From: Sphingomonas sp. Leaf339
GTDB taxonomy: Bacteria > Pseudomonadota > Alphaproteobacteria > Sphingomonadales > Sphingomonadaceae
NCBI RefSeq assembly: GCF_001426195.1
Contig: NZ_LMRS01000001.1
Location: forward strand, 622,501-686,500
Length of the DNA: 64,000 nt
Direction: 5' to 3'
Position 1 is the stretch's first letter. Every line of letters begins with the position of its first letter. Of the stretch, positions 50,934-60,575 are shown one piece after another. The notes below the pieces were generated by a model. It worked only from the letters and a program-made list of their open reading frames with translations. It was not told the DNA's origin and searched no databases. The translations under genes were made by a program, and so were the position numbers.

Positions 50934-51917
50934 ATGAAGATCGGAATGATCGGCCTCGGCCGAATGGGTGGCAACATGGCCCGGCGTCTGATGGCCGGTG
51001 GTCACCAGATCGTAGCCTTCGACCGCAATGCCGATGCGGTGAAAGCGCTGGCCGATGACGGCGCCGAACCCGCCACATCGTTGGATGATCTGCGCAGCAA
51101 TCTGGACAGTCCGGCGATCTGGTGGGTGATGCTGCCTGCCGGCGAAATTACCGAAGCCACGATCGAGACGATCGGCGCCGGGGCGCAAGCCGGCGATATC
51201 GTGATCGATGGCGGCAACAGCTTCTATAAGGATGATATCCGCCGCGCAAAGGCGCTGGCGGAAAAGGGCCTTCACTATGTCGATGTCGGCACGTCCGGCG
51301 GCGTGTGGGGACGCGAGCGCGGATATTGCATGATGATCGGCGGTGACAAGGAAACGGTCGATCTGCTCGACCCGATCTTCGATACGCTTGCGCCGGGCAC
51401 GGGCGACATCGTCAAGACCCCTGGCCGCGACCCGGACAAGGTCGATTCGCGGGCCGAGCGCGGATACATCCATGCCGGCCCGGCGGGGTCGGGCCATTTC
51501 GTGAAGATGATCCACAACGGCATCGAGTACGGCCTGATGCAGGCCTATGCCGAGGGCTTCGATATCCTGAAATCGAAAAACACCGACAAGATCGCTGAGG
51601 ATCAGCGGTTCGACCTGAACCTTACTGACATCGCCGAGGTCTGGCGGCGGGGAAGCGTGATCTCGTCCTGGCTGCTCGATCTGACGGCGATCGCACTGGC
51701 CAAGGACGAGATGTTGGAGGAGTTTTCCGGCAGCGTCGCGGATTCGGGTGAAGGTCAGTGGACGATCGACGCGGCGATGGAACAAAAGGTACCGGCCAAC
51801 GTGCTGACCGCATCGTTGTTTGCCCGTTATCGCAGCCGCATCGATCACACTTATGGTGACAAGGTGCTGTCGGCGATGCGTTATGGGTTTGGCGGGCACG
51901 TGGAAATCCCACAGTGA
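50934..51917 (+). CDS. gnd: 6-phosphogluconate dehydrogenase, short decarboxylating form
   Basis: A 327-residue enzyme converting 6-phosphogluconate to ribulose-5-phosphate. The dinucleotide motif is [13 protein letters not shown]; the second strand ends in FDRN, with an Asp that often favours NAD over NADP. Others are [30 protein letters not shown] and [14 protein letters not shown] with the catalytic Lys. It lacks the roughly 140 C-terminal residues of the dimeric long form, as in the GndA/YqeC-type group. No zwf gene is in the window. The GTGA overlap couples it to the HAD gene. Confidence 0.93.
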   Translation: MKIGMIGLGRMGGNMARRLMAGGHQIVAFDRNADAVKALADDGAEPATSLDDLRSNLDSPAIWWVMLPAGEITEATIETIGAGAQAGDIVIDGGNSFYKDDIRRAKALAEKGLHYVDVGTSGGVWGRERGYCMMIGGDKETVDLLDPIFDTLAPGTGDIVKTPGRDPDKVDSRAERGYIHAGPAGSGHFVKMIHNGIEYGLMQAYAEGFDILKSKNTDKIAEDQRFDLNLTDIAEVWRRGSVISSWLLDLTAIALAKDEMLEEFSGSVADSGEGQWTIDAAMEQKVPANVLTASLFARYRSRIDHTYGDKVLSAMRYGFGGHVEIPQ

Positions 51918-52720
51918 CCCCACGCCTCGTGGTGTCCGATGTCGACGGTACGCTGGTCGACAAGGACAAGCAGCTGACAACCGGCACGATTGCCGCCGTC
52001 GCCCGGTTGCGGGCGGCGGATGTCGGTTTCACGATCATCTCCGCCCGGCCGAAATCCGGTGTCATGCCGATTGCCGACGCGCTGGGCCTCGACGAGCCGA
52101 TCGGCGCGTTCAATGGCGGCATCGTCTTTCGGCGGTCGGGAGAGGTGCTGGAGCATCACCGGATCGACCCAACACTGGCGCGGGATGTTTGGGCAATGGT
52201 CGGTGATGCAGCGGTGGATCGATGGGTCTTCGCGGACGATCGCTGGTATGCTTCAACAGATCAAGGCGTGCATGTCGAACACGAGCGGGTGGCCTCGAAC
52301 CAACAGCCTATCGTGACCACCGATTTTGACGCGCTGCTGGACCGGGCCGACAAGATCACATTCGTCAGTGACGATCCGGCCCTGCTCGGCGGTCTTCACG
52401 ATCGGGCAAAGCAATGGGGTGACCGGGCCACCATCGTGCAGAGCCAGACCTATTATCTGGACGTGACGGCGGTAGAGGCGAACAAGGGTGTCGGCATCGA
52501 GGAACTGGCGGCGTCGTTCGGCGTCTCGCTGGACGATACCGTCGCGATCGGCGATCAGGCGAACGATGTCGCGATGCTGGTACGCGCCGGCCTTTCGATC
52601 GCCATGGGGAACGCACCCGACGCGGTGAAAGCCAAGGCCGATCTGGTCACGCTGGCGAACGATGCCGATGGCGTTGCGCACGCCATCGATCACATGATTC
52701 TGAAAAGGGATACGGAATGA
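51914..52720 (+). CDS. HAD-IIB (Cof-type) sugar-phosphate phosphatase
   Basis: A 268-residue HAD hydrolase with motif [17 protein letters not shown], motif II SARP, the type IIB cap, and motif [25 protein letters not shown]. Cof-type enzymes dephosphorylate sugar phosphates and cofactors. The start is GTG 51914, overlapping the gnd stop, and the stop overlaps the next HAD gene (ATGA). Pentose-phosphate context suggests a role in removing surplus or damaged sugar phosphates, which is inference. Confidence 0.88.
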   Translation: MTPRLVVSDVDGTLVDKDKQLTTGTIAAVARLRAADVGFTIISARPKSGVMPIADALGLDEPIGAFNGGIVFRRSGEVLEHHRIDPTLARDVWAMVGDAAVDRWVFADDRWYASTDQGVHVEHERVASNQQPIVTTDFDALLDRADKITFVSDDPALLGGLHDRAKQWGDRATIVQSQTYYLDVTAVEANKGVGIEELAASFGVSLDDTVAIGDQANDVAMLVRAGLSIAMGNAPDAVKAKADLVTLANDADGVAHAIDHMILKRDTE

Positions 52721-53469
52721 AGCAGCTCGTCGCATTCGATCTGGATGGCACGCTGGCCGAAAGCAAGCAGCCATTGGGTGAGCCCATGGGCGAGGCGCTG
52801 GCCGATCTGCTGGGCGTTGCGCACGTCGCAGTCATTTCGGGCGGCGACTGGCCGCAGTTCCAGAAGCAGGTCGCCAGCCGCCTGCCGGACCGGGCCGATC
52901 GATCGAAGCTGTGGCTGATGCCCACGACCGGCACGAAGCTCTACACGCATCACGATGGCGACTGGTCGCCAGTCTATGCCGAGCTGTTCGACGACGAGAC
53001 GAAAGCCAACATCCTGACTGCCTTTGACGCAGCGCTCGAAGCAACGGGTTTTGTGCCTGAACAGACTTGGGGCGAACGGATCGAGGACCGCGGCAGCCAG
53101 ATCACTTTTTCGGCACTGGGGCAGGAAGCACCGCTTCATGCCAAGGAAAGTTGGGACCCCGATTTTGCCAAGCGCAAGGTAATCCAGGCCGACTTACGCC
53201 AGCGGTTGCCGGGGCTGTCAATAAACATGGGCGGCGCAACCTCGATCGACATCACCCGCGAAGGGGTCGACAAGGCATATGGTCTGAAGAAACTACGCGA
53301 TGCCAGCGGCATTCCGCTGGATGCGATGATGTTTATCGGCGATGCCATTTTCCCTGGCGGCAACGATTATCCGGCCAAGGAACTGGGGCTGGATACGGTG
53401 CGCGTGCGTGACCCGGAAGAGACACTCAGTGTTATTGCAGCCATCGTGGCGTGCCAGCACGGGAACTGA
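52717..53469 (+). CDS. HAD-IIB protein, eukaryotic-phosphomannomutase-like
   Basis: A 250-residue HAD protein with motif I LVAFDLDGTLAESKQPLGEP. Its middle and end resemble alpha-phosphomannomutases of eukaryotic type: ITFSALGQEAP, WDPDFAKRKVI, INMGGATSIDITREGVDKAYGL and FIGDAIFPGGNDYPA. It could isomerise hexose phosphates or act as a phosphatase. It is the sixth gene of the pentose-phosphate operon. Confidence 0.85.
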   Translation: MKQLVAFDLDGTLAESKQPLGEPMGEALADLLGVAHVAVISGGDWPQFQKQVASRLPDRADRSKLWLMPTTGTKLYTHHDGDWSPVYAELFDDETKANILTAFDAALEATGFVPEQTWGERIEDRGSQITFSALGQEAPLHAKESWDPDFAKRKVIQADLRQRLPGLSINMGGATSIDITREGVDKAYGLKKLRDASGIPLDAMMFIGDAIFPGGNDYPAKELGLDTVRVRDPEETLSVIAAIVACQHGN

Positions 53470-53493
53470 GGACCGCCGTTTGCGTCTGCCCTG

Positions 53494-56427
53494 ATGCGGC
53501 AAACGCCAGCCGTGGCAGCGCACAGGATCAGCGGCCCAATGCAGCATTCCCTTTCGTCCGGTGACGCCTTGTCACCGGACATCTATCGCCAGTTGTTCGA
53601 CGCGGTCGATGCCGGGTTCTGCATTATCGAGATGATATTCGCCGGTGACCGGCCAAGCGATTATCGGTTTCTTGCGGTCAACCGCGCCTTTGAGCAGCAG
53701 ACGGGGCTGTTCAATCCGGTGGGTCGCACGGCAAGCGAGTTAGTACCGGCGCTGGAGCAGCACTGGTTTGACGTATATGGCCGGGTCGCCCTGACCGGCC
53801 AGCCCGAACAATTCGAGAACGGATCGGCCGCAATGGGGCGATGGTTCGACGTTCATGCCCTGCGCGTCGGCGATGTGGGCGCGCGACAGGTCGCAATTCT
53901 GTTCTCGGACATAACCGAGCGTCGGCGCAGTGCGGAGGACGCACGCGAAAGCGACGAGCGCCTGCAATATGCGCTTTCGGCAGGCAAGGGCATCGGCACC
54001 TGGGATTGGGACGTACCCGCCGATCTGGTTCGCGCGGATAGCCGTTTCGCAACGTTGTACGGAGTAGATTCGGCTGTTGCTGCGCGGGGCGCCCCGTTGG
54101 CCTCGTTCTTTGCCGGTATTCATCCCAGCGACCGACCGGCGACGCAGGACAAGATCGCGATCGCTCTGGCGAGCGGCGATACCTTCACCGCGGAATATCG
54201 ATTGGTGCAACCTGACGGCTCAGTGCGCTGGGTTGCGGCGCAGGGGCGCTGTCGGATGGATGACGAGGGGAGGCCACTCCGGTTTCCCGGTGTGAGTTTC
54301 GACATCACCGACCAGAAGATGGCCGCGATTCGTCAGGCGGCGTTGCTCGAACTGAGCGACCGGATCGCCGATTTGAGCGATGTGGGTGATATTGCCTATG
54401 TCGCGTCGGAGATATTGGGGCGCACGCTCGACGTCAGCCGGGCCGGTTACGGCGTGATTGACCAGATCGCTGAAACCATCACGATAGAGCGTGACTGGAA
54501 CGCACCGGGTGTACAGAGCATTTCTGGCACGCTGAAATTCCGGGACCACGGATCGTATATCGACGATTTGAAAGCAGGCCGAACAGTCGCGATTGCTGAT
54601 GTCGAGGGCGACGCCAGGACGGTTGATACCGCGGATGTACTGAGAGCGATCGATGCCGCGTCGTTCGTCAACATGCCATTGCTCGAACAAGGACAGTTCG
54701 TGGCGCTTGTGTTCGTCAACAACGGGCGCCCGCGCCCGTATGGCGACTATGACATTGCGCTGATGAGGGAATTCGCCGTTCGGGTGCGGGCCGCGACCGA
54801 GCGGGTCCGGGCCGAGCAGGCGCGGCGCGAGAGTGAGGAAGAGTTTCGCGTCTTTACGCAAGCGGTGCCGAACCAGATATGGGCGGCGCGCACCGATGGT
54901 GCCTTTTATTGGTTCAACGATCAGGCTTATGTCTACACCAGCGCCCCAACTGGATCGCTGGTCGGTTTAGATGCTTGGCGCGCCGTCATTCATCCCGAAG
55001 ACCTGAGCAGTGCCGAAGCCTCATGGGCGGCCGCGCGACTGGCTGGTACGGTGTATGAGAACGAATTCCGCATGCGTCGTGCGGATGGGACGTATCGATG
55101 GTTCGTCGCACGCGGCGAACCGGTACGCAGCGACAATGGTGAATTGATTCGCTGGATCGGTTCCAACACCGATGTCGACGATTACCGCTGCGCGGCGGCC
55201 GATCTGGAAGCATTGAACGCAACGCTGGAGGAGCAGGTATCGGCGCGTACCGCCGAGTTGATGCGGACCGAAGAGGCGCTGCGTCAAAGCCAGAAGATGG
55301 AGGCCGTCGGCCAATTGACGGGCGGTATCGCCCATGATTTCAATAATCTCCTGACGGGCATCTCCGGCAGTTTGGAACTGCTGGGCGTCCGGATCGCCCA
55401 AGGGCGATACGCCGATGTCGAGCGATATTCGCTGGCTGCGCAGGGAGCGGCAAAGCGAGCAGCGGCACTGACGCACCGTCTACTTGCTTTTTCGCGGCGG
55501 CAGACGCTCGACCCGAAACCGACTGACATCAACCGGTTGGTTGCCGGAATGGAAGATCTCGTTCGCCGGACGGTCGGACCGGCTATCGAGGTTGAGGTCG
55601 TCGGGGCAGGGGGCCTGTGGTCGACGCTGGTCGATCCGCACCAGCTTGAAAACGCCCTGTTGAACTTGTGCATCAATGCACGTGACGCGATGCCGGACGG
55701 CGGCCGTCTGACGATCGAGACCGGCAACCGTTGGCTCGATGATCGGGGTGCGCGCGATCGCGATCTGGCTGCCGGCCAATATGTATCGCTTTGTGTGTCT
55801 GATACCGGCACCGGCATGACGCCCGATGTGATTGCCAAGGCGTTCGACCCCTTCTTCACGACTAAACCGCTCGGCGTCGGCACGGGCTTGGGTCTGTCGA
55901 TGATTTATGGATTTGCGCGGCAATCCGGTGGCCAAGTCCGGATATATTCGGAACCGGGCGATGGGTCGCTGATATGCATCTATCTGCCTCGTCATTTTGG
56001 GGTGGCGGACGAAGGAGAGGTGCAACCCGATCTGGCTGATGCGCCACGTGCGCGCGCCGGCGAGACGGTGCTGGTGGTTGACGATGAACCCACCGTGCGC
56101 ATGCTTGTCATCGAGGTGCTGGAAGAGCTTGGCTATGCGGCGATCGAGGCCGCCGATGGTGCCGCTGGCCTGAAGATACTGCAATCCGACCGGCGCATCG
56201 ATCTGCTCGTAACCGACGTCGGTTTGCCCGGCGGCATGAACGGTCGGCAGATGGCGGATGCGGCGCGTGTCGGTCGACCGAAGCTAAAGATCCTCTTCAT
56301 CACGGGTTATGCGGAGAATGCGGTGATCGGCAACGGATTGCTCGATACCGGGATGCATATCATGACGAAGCCATTCGCAATGGAGGCGCTTGCCGGACGT
56401 ATCAAAGAACTAATTGAGGGAGCTTAA
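53494..56427 (+). CDS. soluble PAS/GAF hybrid histidine kinase with receiver
   Basis: A 977-residue signalling protein without membrane helices. From the N-terminus: PAS at about 35-150, PAS_3-type PAS at 155-285, GAF at 290-450, PAS at 455-580, a coiled-coil linker, HisKA with the phosphorylated His614 in GGIAHDFNNLL, an HATPase domain (NLCINARDAMPDGG, DTGTGMTPDVIAKAFDPF, GTGLGLSMIYGF) and a C-terminal receiver with Asp908 (LVTDVGLPGG) and Lys in TKPF. It probably senses a cytoplasmic or small-molecule signal. Start could also be ATG 53539. No partner response regulator is adjacent; it follows the pentose-phosphate operon by 24 bases. Confidence 0.92.
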   Translation: MRQTPAVAAHRISGPMQHSLSSGDALSPDIYRQLFDAVDAGFCIIEMIFAGDRPSDYRFLAVNRAFEQQTGLFNPVGRTASELVPALEQHWFDVYGRVALTGQPEQFENGSAAMGRWFDVHALRVGDVGARQVAILFSDITERRRSAEDARESDERLQYALSAGKGIGTWDWDVPADLVRADSRFATLYGVDSAVAARGAPLASFFAGIHPSDRPATQDKIAIALASGDTFTAEYRLVQPDGSVRWVAAQGRCRMDDEGRPLRFPGVSFDITDQKMAAIRQAALLELSDRIADLSDVGDIAYVASEILGRTLDVSRAGYGVIDQIAETITIERDWNAPGVQSISGTLKFRDHGSYIDDLKAGRTVAIADVEGDARTVDTADVLRAIDAASFVNMPLLEQGQFVALVFVNNGRPRPYGDYDIALMREFAVRVRAATERVRAEQARRESEEEFRVFTQAVPNQIWAARTDGAFYWFNDQAYVYTSAPTGSLVGLDAWRAVIHPEDLSSAEASWAAARLAGTVYENEFRMRRADGTYRWFVARGEPVRSDNGELIRWIGSNTDVDDYRCAAADLEALNATLEEQVSARTAELMRTEEALRQSQKMEAVGQLTGGIAHDFNNLLTGISGSLELLGVRIAQGRYADVERYSLAAQGAAKRAAALTHRLLAFSRRQTLDPKPTDINRLVAGMEDLVRRTVGPAIEVEVVGAGGLWSTLVDPHQLENALLNLCINARDAMPDGGRLTIETGNRWLDDRGARDRDLAAGQYVSLCVSDTGTGMTPDVIAKAFDPFFTTKPLGVGTGLGLSMIYGFARQSGGQVRIYSEPGDGSLICIYLPRHFGVADEGEVQPDLADAPRARAGETVLVVDDEPTVRMLVIEVLEELGYAAIEAADGAAGLKILQSDRRIDLLVTDVGLPGGMNGRQMADAARVGRPKLKILFITGYAENAVIGNGLLDTGMHIMTKPFAMEALAGRIKELIEGA

Positions 56428-56608
56428 CCCGACCTCAGCGCCCAATTGTGGTGCCCAGGAAGCTCCGATGTTTGACCGTTGATCAGTTGAAGCAAGGACC
56501 CAGCAAGAGGCGGCAATAATCACCCGGATCGGTCAGGTCGTATGTGCCGAGGTGTTAGCCACGCCATCAGGCGTTGGCTGGTTTATGTTCCGTAATTTAG
56601 CACGACCT

Positions 56609-57895
56609 TCAGGCGGACGGGACGAGCGCAGGATCGACCAGGCTAATGTTTTCAAGCATGCCCTGACGCTTGGCGACGATCGTCGGAATCAGCGCCTGAC
56701 CCGCCACGTTCACGGCGGTGCGGCCCATGTCGAGGATCGGATCGATCGCTAGCAATAAGCCCGCGCCTTCAAGCGGCAATCCAAGAGTTGACAGCGTGAG
56801 CGTCAGCATGACCAGCGCGCCAGTCAGGCCTGCTGTGGCGGCCGAGCCGACCACCGATACGATAACGATAAGCAGGAAGTCCGACGCGTGCAGCGTAATG
56901 CCGTAATATTGCGCCACGAACAGCGCGGCGACGGCGGGATATATCGCAGCGCATCCATCCATCTTCGTCGTCGCGGCGAAAGGGACGGCAAAAGCGGCAT
57001 AGCTTTTCGGCACGCCGATCCGCTCGACGGCCGCTTCGGTGACGGGCAGCGTGGCGATCGACGATCGCGAGACGAACCCCAGTTGAATCGCGGGCCATGC
57101 CGCCGAGAAAAAGCCGCGTACCGAAAGTCCGTTCAGCTTCAACAACGTTGGATACACGACCAGCAGGACCAGTCCCAGTCCGATATAGACGGCACCCGCA
57201 AACGCACCCAGCGCCGACAGCGACTGCCAGCCATATTGGACGACCGCGTGACCCAGCAGACCAGCAGTACCGATCGGCGTTAGTCTGACGACCCATCGCA
57301 ATATCTGCCGAAAAATCGCCAGTGCCGAAGCATTGAAGATCAGAAATGCCTCACCCGCGCTGCCGATGCGCACTGCCGCCACGCCTAGCGCGATCGCCAC
57401 GACGATGATCTGAAGGATATTAAACGACAGCGTGGTGCTGGCCGCTCCATCCGTGATTTTGGTCGATGCGGCCAGACCCAGCATGTTCGATGGCACCAAC
57501 CCGCGCAGGAAATCGAGCCACGATCCCGTCGTCGCCGGCCGCACCGCCGCCGCGACATCGACGCCGGTCTGTACGCCGGGCTGGATCAGCATGCCGAGTG
57601 CCAGGCCGATGCTGACCGCGATCAACGCGCTGATCGCAAACCAGATAAGCGTACTCCCGACCAGTCGCGCCGCGTTGCCGACGTCACGCAGCGCCGCGAT
57701 CGACGCGACGATGGCGGTGAAGACCAGCGGGACGACCAGTGCCCTGAGTAATTGGACGAACGTCTCGCCGACAATCCTCAACGTCTCCGCCAGCGCGCTC
57801 GTTTCCCCAACCGATCGCGCCCAGAAGCCGAGAATGAGGCCGATGGCCATACCCAGGAAAACTTGGGCGCTGAACGAGATACGGGTCATGCTCAC
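56609..57895 (-). CDS. dicarboxylate/amino acid:cation symporter (DAACS)
   Basis: A 428-residue transporter with about eight helices and two re-entrant loops. Marks of the family are FVQLLRALVVPLVFTAIVAS, SSIATLPVTEAAVERIG (serine-rich first loop), FAVPFAATTKMDGCAAIYPA (the MDG sodium site) and GAGLLLAIDPILDMGRTAVNVAGQ. It should import C4-dicarboxylates or acidic amino acids with Na+ or H+. A GGDEF/EAL gene lies upstream in the same direction, 253 bases away. Confidence 0.93.
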   Translation of the reverse strand: MSMTRISFSAQVFLGMAIGLILGFWARSVGETSALAETLRIVGETFVQLLRALVVPLVFTAIVASIAALRDVGNAARLVGSTLIWFAISALIAVSIGLALGMLIQPGVQTGVDVAAAVRPATTGSWLDFLRGLVPSNMLGLAASTKITDGAASTTLSFNILQIIVVAIALGVAAVRIGSAGEAFLIFNASALAIFRQILRWVVRLTPIGTAGLLGHAVVQYGWQSLSALGAFAGAVYIGLGLVLLVVYPTLLKLNGLSVRGFFSAAWPAIQLGFVSRSSIATLPVTEAAVERIGVPKSYAAFAVPFAATTKMDGCAAIYPAVAALFVAQYYGITLHASDFLLIVIVSVVGSAATAGLTGALVMLTLTLSTLGLPLEGAGLLLAIDPILDMGRTAVNVAGQALIPTIVAKRQGMLENISLVDPALVPSA

Positions 57896-58148
57896 CGACG
57901 TGGCGTAGCTACCGCAAGTTTTCCAGCAACGATTATTATGTGGCGGGATAGCACCGCGACGACTGTCGCAATGCCGTGAGAACGCAGCGGCCCAGCATCG
58001 TCCTCAATCGATCACCTAACGGCTCCGTCGGTTCGATCACAAACCATGATTCTGTTGGCCATGTGTGTCGGCTTTTTTATCGACTTTAATCAGGCTGCCG
58101 CCGCTTACAATCACGCCCTCGGCATTGTCTTCTGAGCATGAACGATTG

Positions 58149-60500
58149 TCACGCTGCGTGCGAGTTGTAACGTTTTTGCACTAAAATGCGCGCTTCCGCG
58201 ACCGGGAGCGGCCTGCTGAAATAATATCCCTGAACCTTGGTGCATCCGAAACCCTGGACCATGCGATGCTCGGCTTCGGTCTCCACGCCCTCGGCGGTGG
58301 TCGCCATGCCGAGGCTGTCGGCCAAGGCCACCACGGCTCGAATGATCGCCACCGCCTCGCGCTCGCCGCGTGACGCATTCTGCACGAAGCTGCGATCGAT
58401 CTTGATCGTCGAAAACCGGGTCCGCGACAGATAGCCAAGCGACGAATAGCCCGTGCCAAAATCGTCGAGCGACAATCGCACGCCTAGGTCAAGCACGCGC
58501 TCGAGTACCTTCGTGGCACCCAGCCCCTCGTGCATGAACACGCTCTCGGTTACCTCCAGCTCCAGCCGCTCCGGCGACAGTCCGGAATTGGCCAGCGCCG
58601 ACGCCACCGTGGTCACGAAATGCGGATTCTGCAGCTGATCGGGTGATACATTGACCGCGATGCGGACATGGCCCGGCCACCGCGCCGCTTCCAGACAGGC
58701 GGTGCGCAACACCCACGCGCCGATCGGCGCGATCAGTCGCGCCTCCTCGGCCAGCGGGATGAACTTCACGGGCGATACCGCGCCGAATTCTTTGCTCTGC
58801 CAGCGTAGCAATGCTTCGAAACCGCTCAGATTGCCCGTCTCGGCATCGACCACCGGTTGATAGGCAATATGCATCTCGCCCTTTTCCAAGGCCTGGCGCA
58901 GCGCCATTTCGAGCAGCCGCCGCTCTTCGGCCTGGGCATGCAACTGCGGCTCATAGGCATGGACGACGCCGCCGCCCGCATCCTTGGATCGATAGAGCGC
59001 CAGATCGGCCGACCGGATCAGCGTCTCGGCATCTTCGCCATCGCGCGGCCCGATCGCGACACCGATCGAGGCGCCGATGTAGAATGTCTGCTGATCGACC
59101 TCATAGGGTCGCGAAAGGGTATCGATGATCCGTTGCGCGGTATGCAGCAGGGCGTCTTCGTCCTTCACGTCCGGCACCACCACCGCGAATTCATCGCCGC
59201 CCAACCGGCCACACAGCGTGCCGCTCTCCATCATCTGCGCGAGGCGTTCGGATACCCGGCTCAGCACGCGATCGCCGATCTGATGGCCCAGTGTGTCGTT
59301 GACCGCCTTGAACCGATCGAGATCGATCATCATGAAGGCGCAACGGCCGCCCCATTTTTCCGCCTCGGCCATCGCCCGGCCCAGCGTTTCGTTGATGAGC
59401 AACCGGTTCGGCAGGCCGGTCAACGCATCATACCGCGCCATGCGGTTGATCTTGTCCGCCGAGGCTCGCTGTTCGGTGATGTCGGAGCCGACGCCGCGAA
59501 ACCCCGCAAAGACACCGCGCTCATCATGGCGTGGTGCGGCGGCCAGTTCCCACCAGCGTTCTTCGCCCCTGACATATACCGGCAGTCGCAGATCGCGAAA
59601 TCCTTCGCGCCCGTTCAACCGGGCGGCCAATTCGTGCAGGCCGTTGGCGAATTGCCCGTTATCCCAGTTCGGGCCCGCCAATACCTGCAACAGGGGCATG
59701 CCATTGATCGTCACCGGATCGAGCCCGCAGGCGACCGCGAATCGGGGACTGGCCTTCACCACCCGCCGGCCCTTGTCGGTTTCCCACAGCCAGTCGGCGC
59801 CGGCTTCCTCGAACTCCCGAAGCAACAGGCTGACCGTCTCGTCCCGTTCGCCCAGCGCGATCTCGGCCGTTCGCAACGCCACCAATCCGCGCGCCCGGCT
59901 GATACAGATGGCGACCAGCAATATGCAGAAGACCGAAAATCCAGCCGACGCTGCGAAGTTATGCTCGAACGCCAGCCGGCCGATCAGCGCAAACCCCAGC
60001 ACCAGCAGAAAGCCCAGCGTCGCCAACACCAACGGCGCCATCGTGAAGGCGGCGGCGGTCATCATGATGGCCATGATGATGCCCAGACCGGCATCCACCC
60101 CCGGCGTGGTCTGTGGGCAAAATACGATCGGCACGACCGACCAGATGAAACCGAGCGCCAACCCCTCCAGTCCCGTATTGCGGACATCGGCGAGGCTGGC
60201 ATAGCCGTTCTGGCGATGGCTGGTGGAATGGCGTCGATGCGCGACGACGCCCGCGATCGTCAGCGTGATCGCTGCCCACAAACTCAATTGCCATGTCGCG
60301 ATCCAGGGGCGCAGCAGCCATAGCGTGCCGATGGCACCGGCGATATTCGCCGCCAGCATAAAAAGCGCAAGCCGACGACCTGCAAATAGCTGTGTCGCGC
60401 GTATCCTGCCCCATTCGGCCGTTCCCGCACGCTCACGCAGGGCCAGCAAATCGCTGATACCCGCCGGCGGAGGTGTGACAGAGGGGTGGTCGTCGTTCAC
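58149..60500 (-). CDS. GGDEF/EAL membrane protein with PAS sensor
   Basis: A 783-residue cyclic-di-GMP protein. Five or six N-terminal helices (residues about 50-205), a PAS domain (230-345), a GGDEF domain with intact RLGGDEFAVV and an EAL domain with GFEALLRW, FGTGYSSLGYL and IDRSFVQN are all present. Both active sites look intact, so it may make and degrade c-di-GMP. The RxxD inhibitory site is absent from the expected place before GGDEF. Signal and output are unknown. Confidence 0.94.
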   Translation of the reverse strand: MNDDHPSVTPPPAGISDLLALRERAGTAEWGRIRATQLFAGRRLALFMLAANIAGAIGTLWLLRPWIATWQLSLWAAITLTIAGVVAHRRHSTSHRQNGYASLADVRNTGLEGLALGFIWSVVPIVFCPQTTPGVDAGLGIIMAIMMTAAAFTMAPLVLATLGFLLVLGFALIGRLAFEHNFAASAGFSVFCILLVAICISRARGLVALRTAEIALGERDETVSLLLREFEEAGADWLWETDKGRRVVKASPRFAVACGLDPVTINGMPLLQVLAGPNWDNGQFANGLHELAARLNGREGFRDLRLPVYVRGEERWWELAAAPRHDERGVFAGFRGVGSDITEQRASADKINRMARYDALTGLPNRLLINETLGRAMAEAEKWGGRCAFMMIDLDRFKAVNDTLGHQIGDRVLSRVSERLAQMMESGTLCGRLGGDEFAVVVPDVKDEDALLHTAQRIIDTLSRPYEVDQQTFYIGASIGVAIGPRDGEDAETLIRSADLALYRSKDAGGGVVHAYEPQLHAQAEERRLLEMALRQALEKGEMHIAYQPVVDAETGNLSGFEALLRWQSKEFGAVSPVKFIPLAEEARLIAPIGAWVLRTACLEAARWPGHVRIAVNVSPDQLQNPHFVTTVASALANSGLSPERLELEVTESVFMHEGLGATKVLERVLDLGVRLSLDDFGTGYSSLGYLSRTRFSTIKIDRSFVQNASRGEREAVAIIRAVVALADSLGMATTAEGVETEAEHRMVQGFGCTKVQGYYFSRPLPVAEARILVQKRYNSHAA

Positions 60501-60575
60501 CCGACTGATACTAACGCTAGATAGTTAGCAGCAGGTTTCCATAAGATCGCAATATCGGCGGTGCTGATTGAACGA

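Noticed and set aside
56557..56579. Small hairpin (AGCCA-CGCC/GGCG-TGGCT) between the hybrid kinase and symporter genes
   Set aside because: Short, bulged and without a T-run; could be a terminator but evidence is thin.
58021..58085. Possible small RNA terminator with a run of six T at 58073-58078
   Set aside because: No stable stem directly before the T-run and no clear promoter in the 253-base gap; nothing else is recognisable there.
58857..60323. 488-codon open frame antisense to the GGDEF/EAL gene
   Set aside because: Same shadow pattern; no ribosome site or domain.
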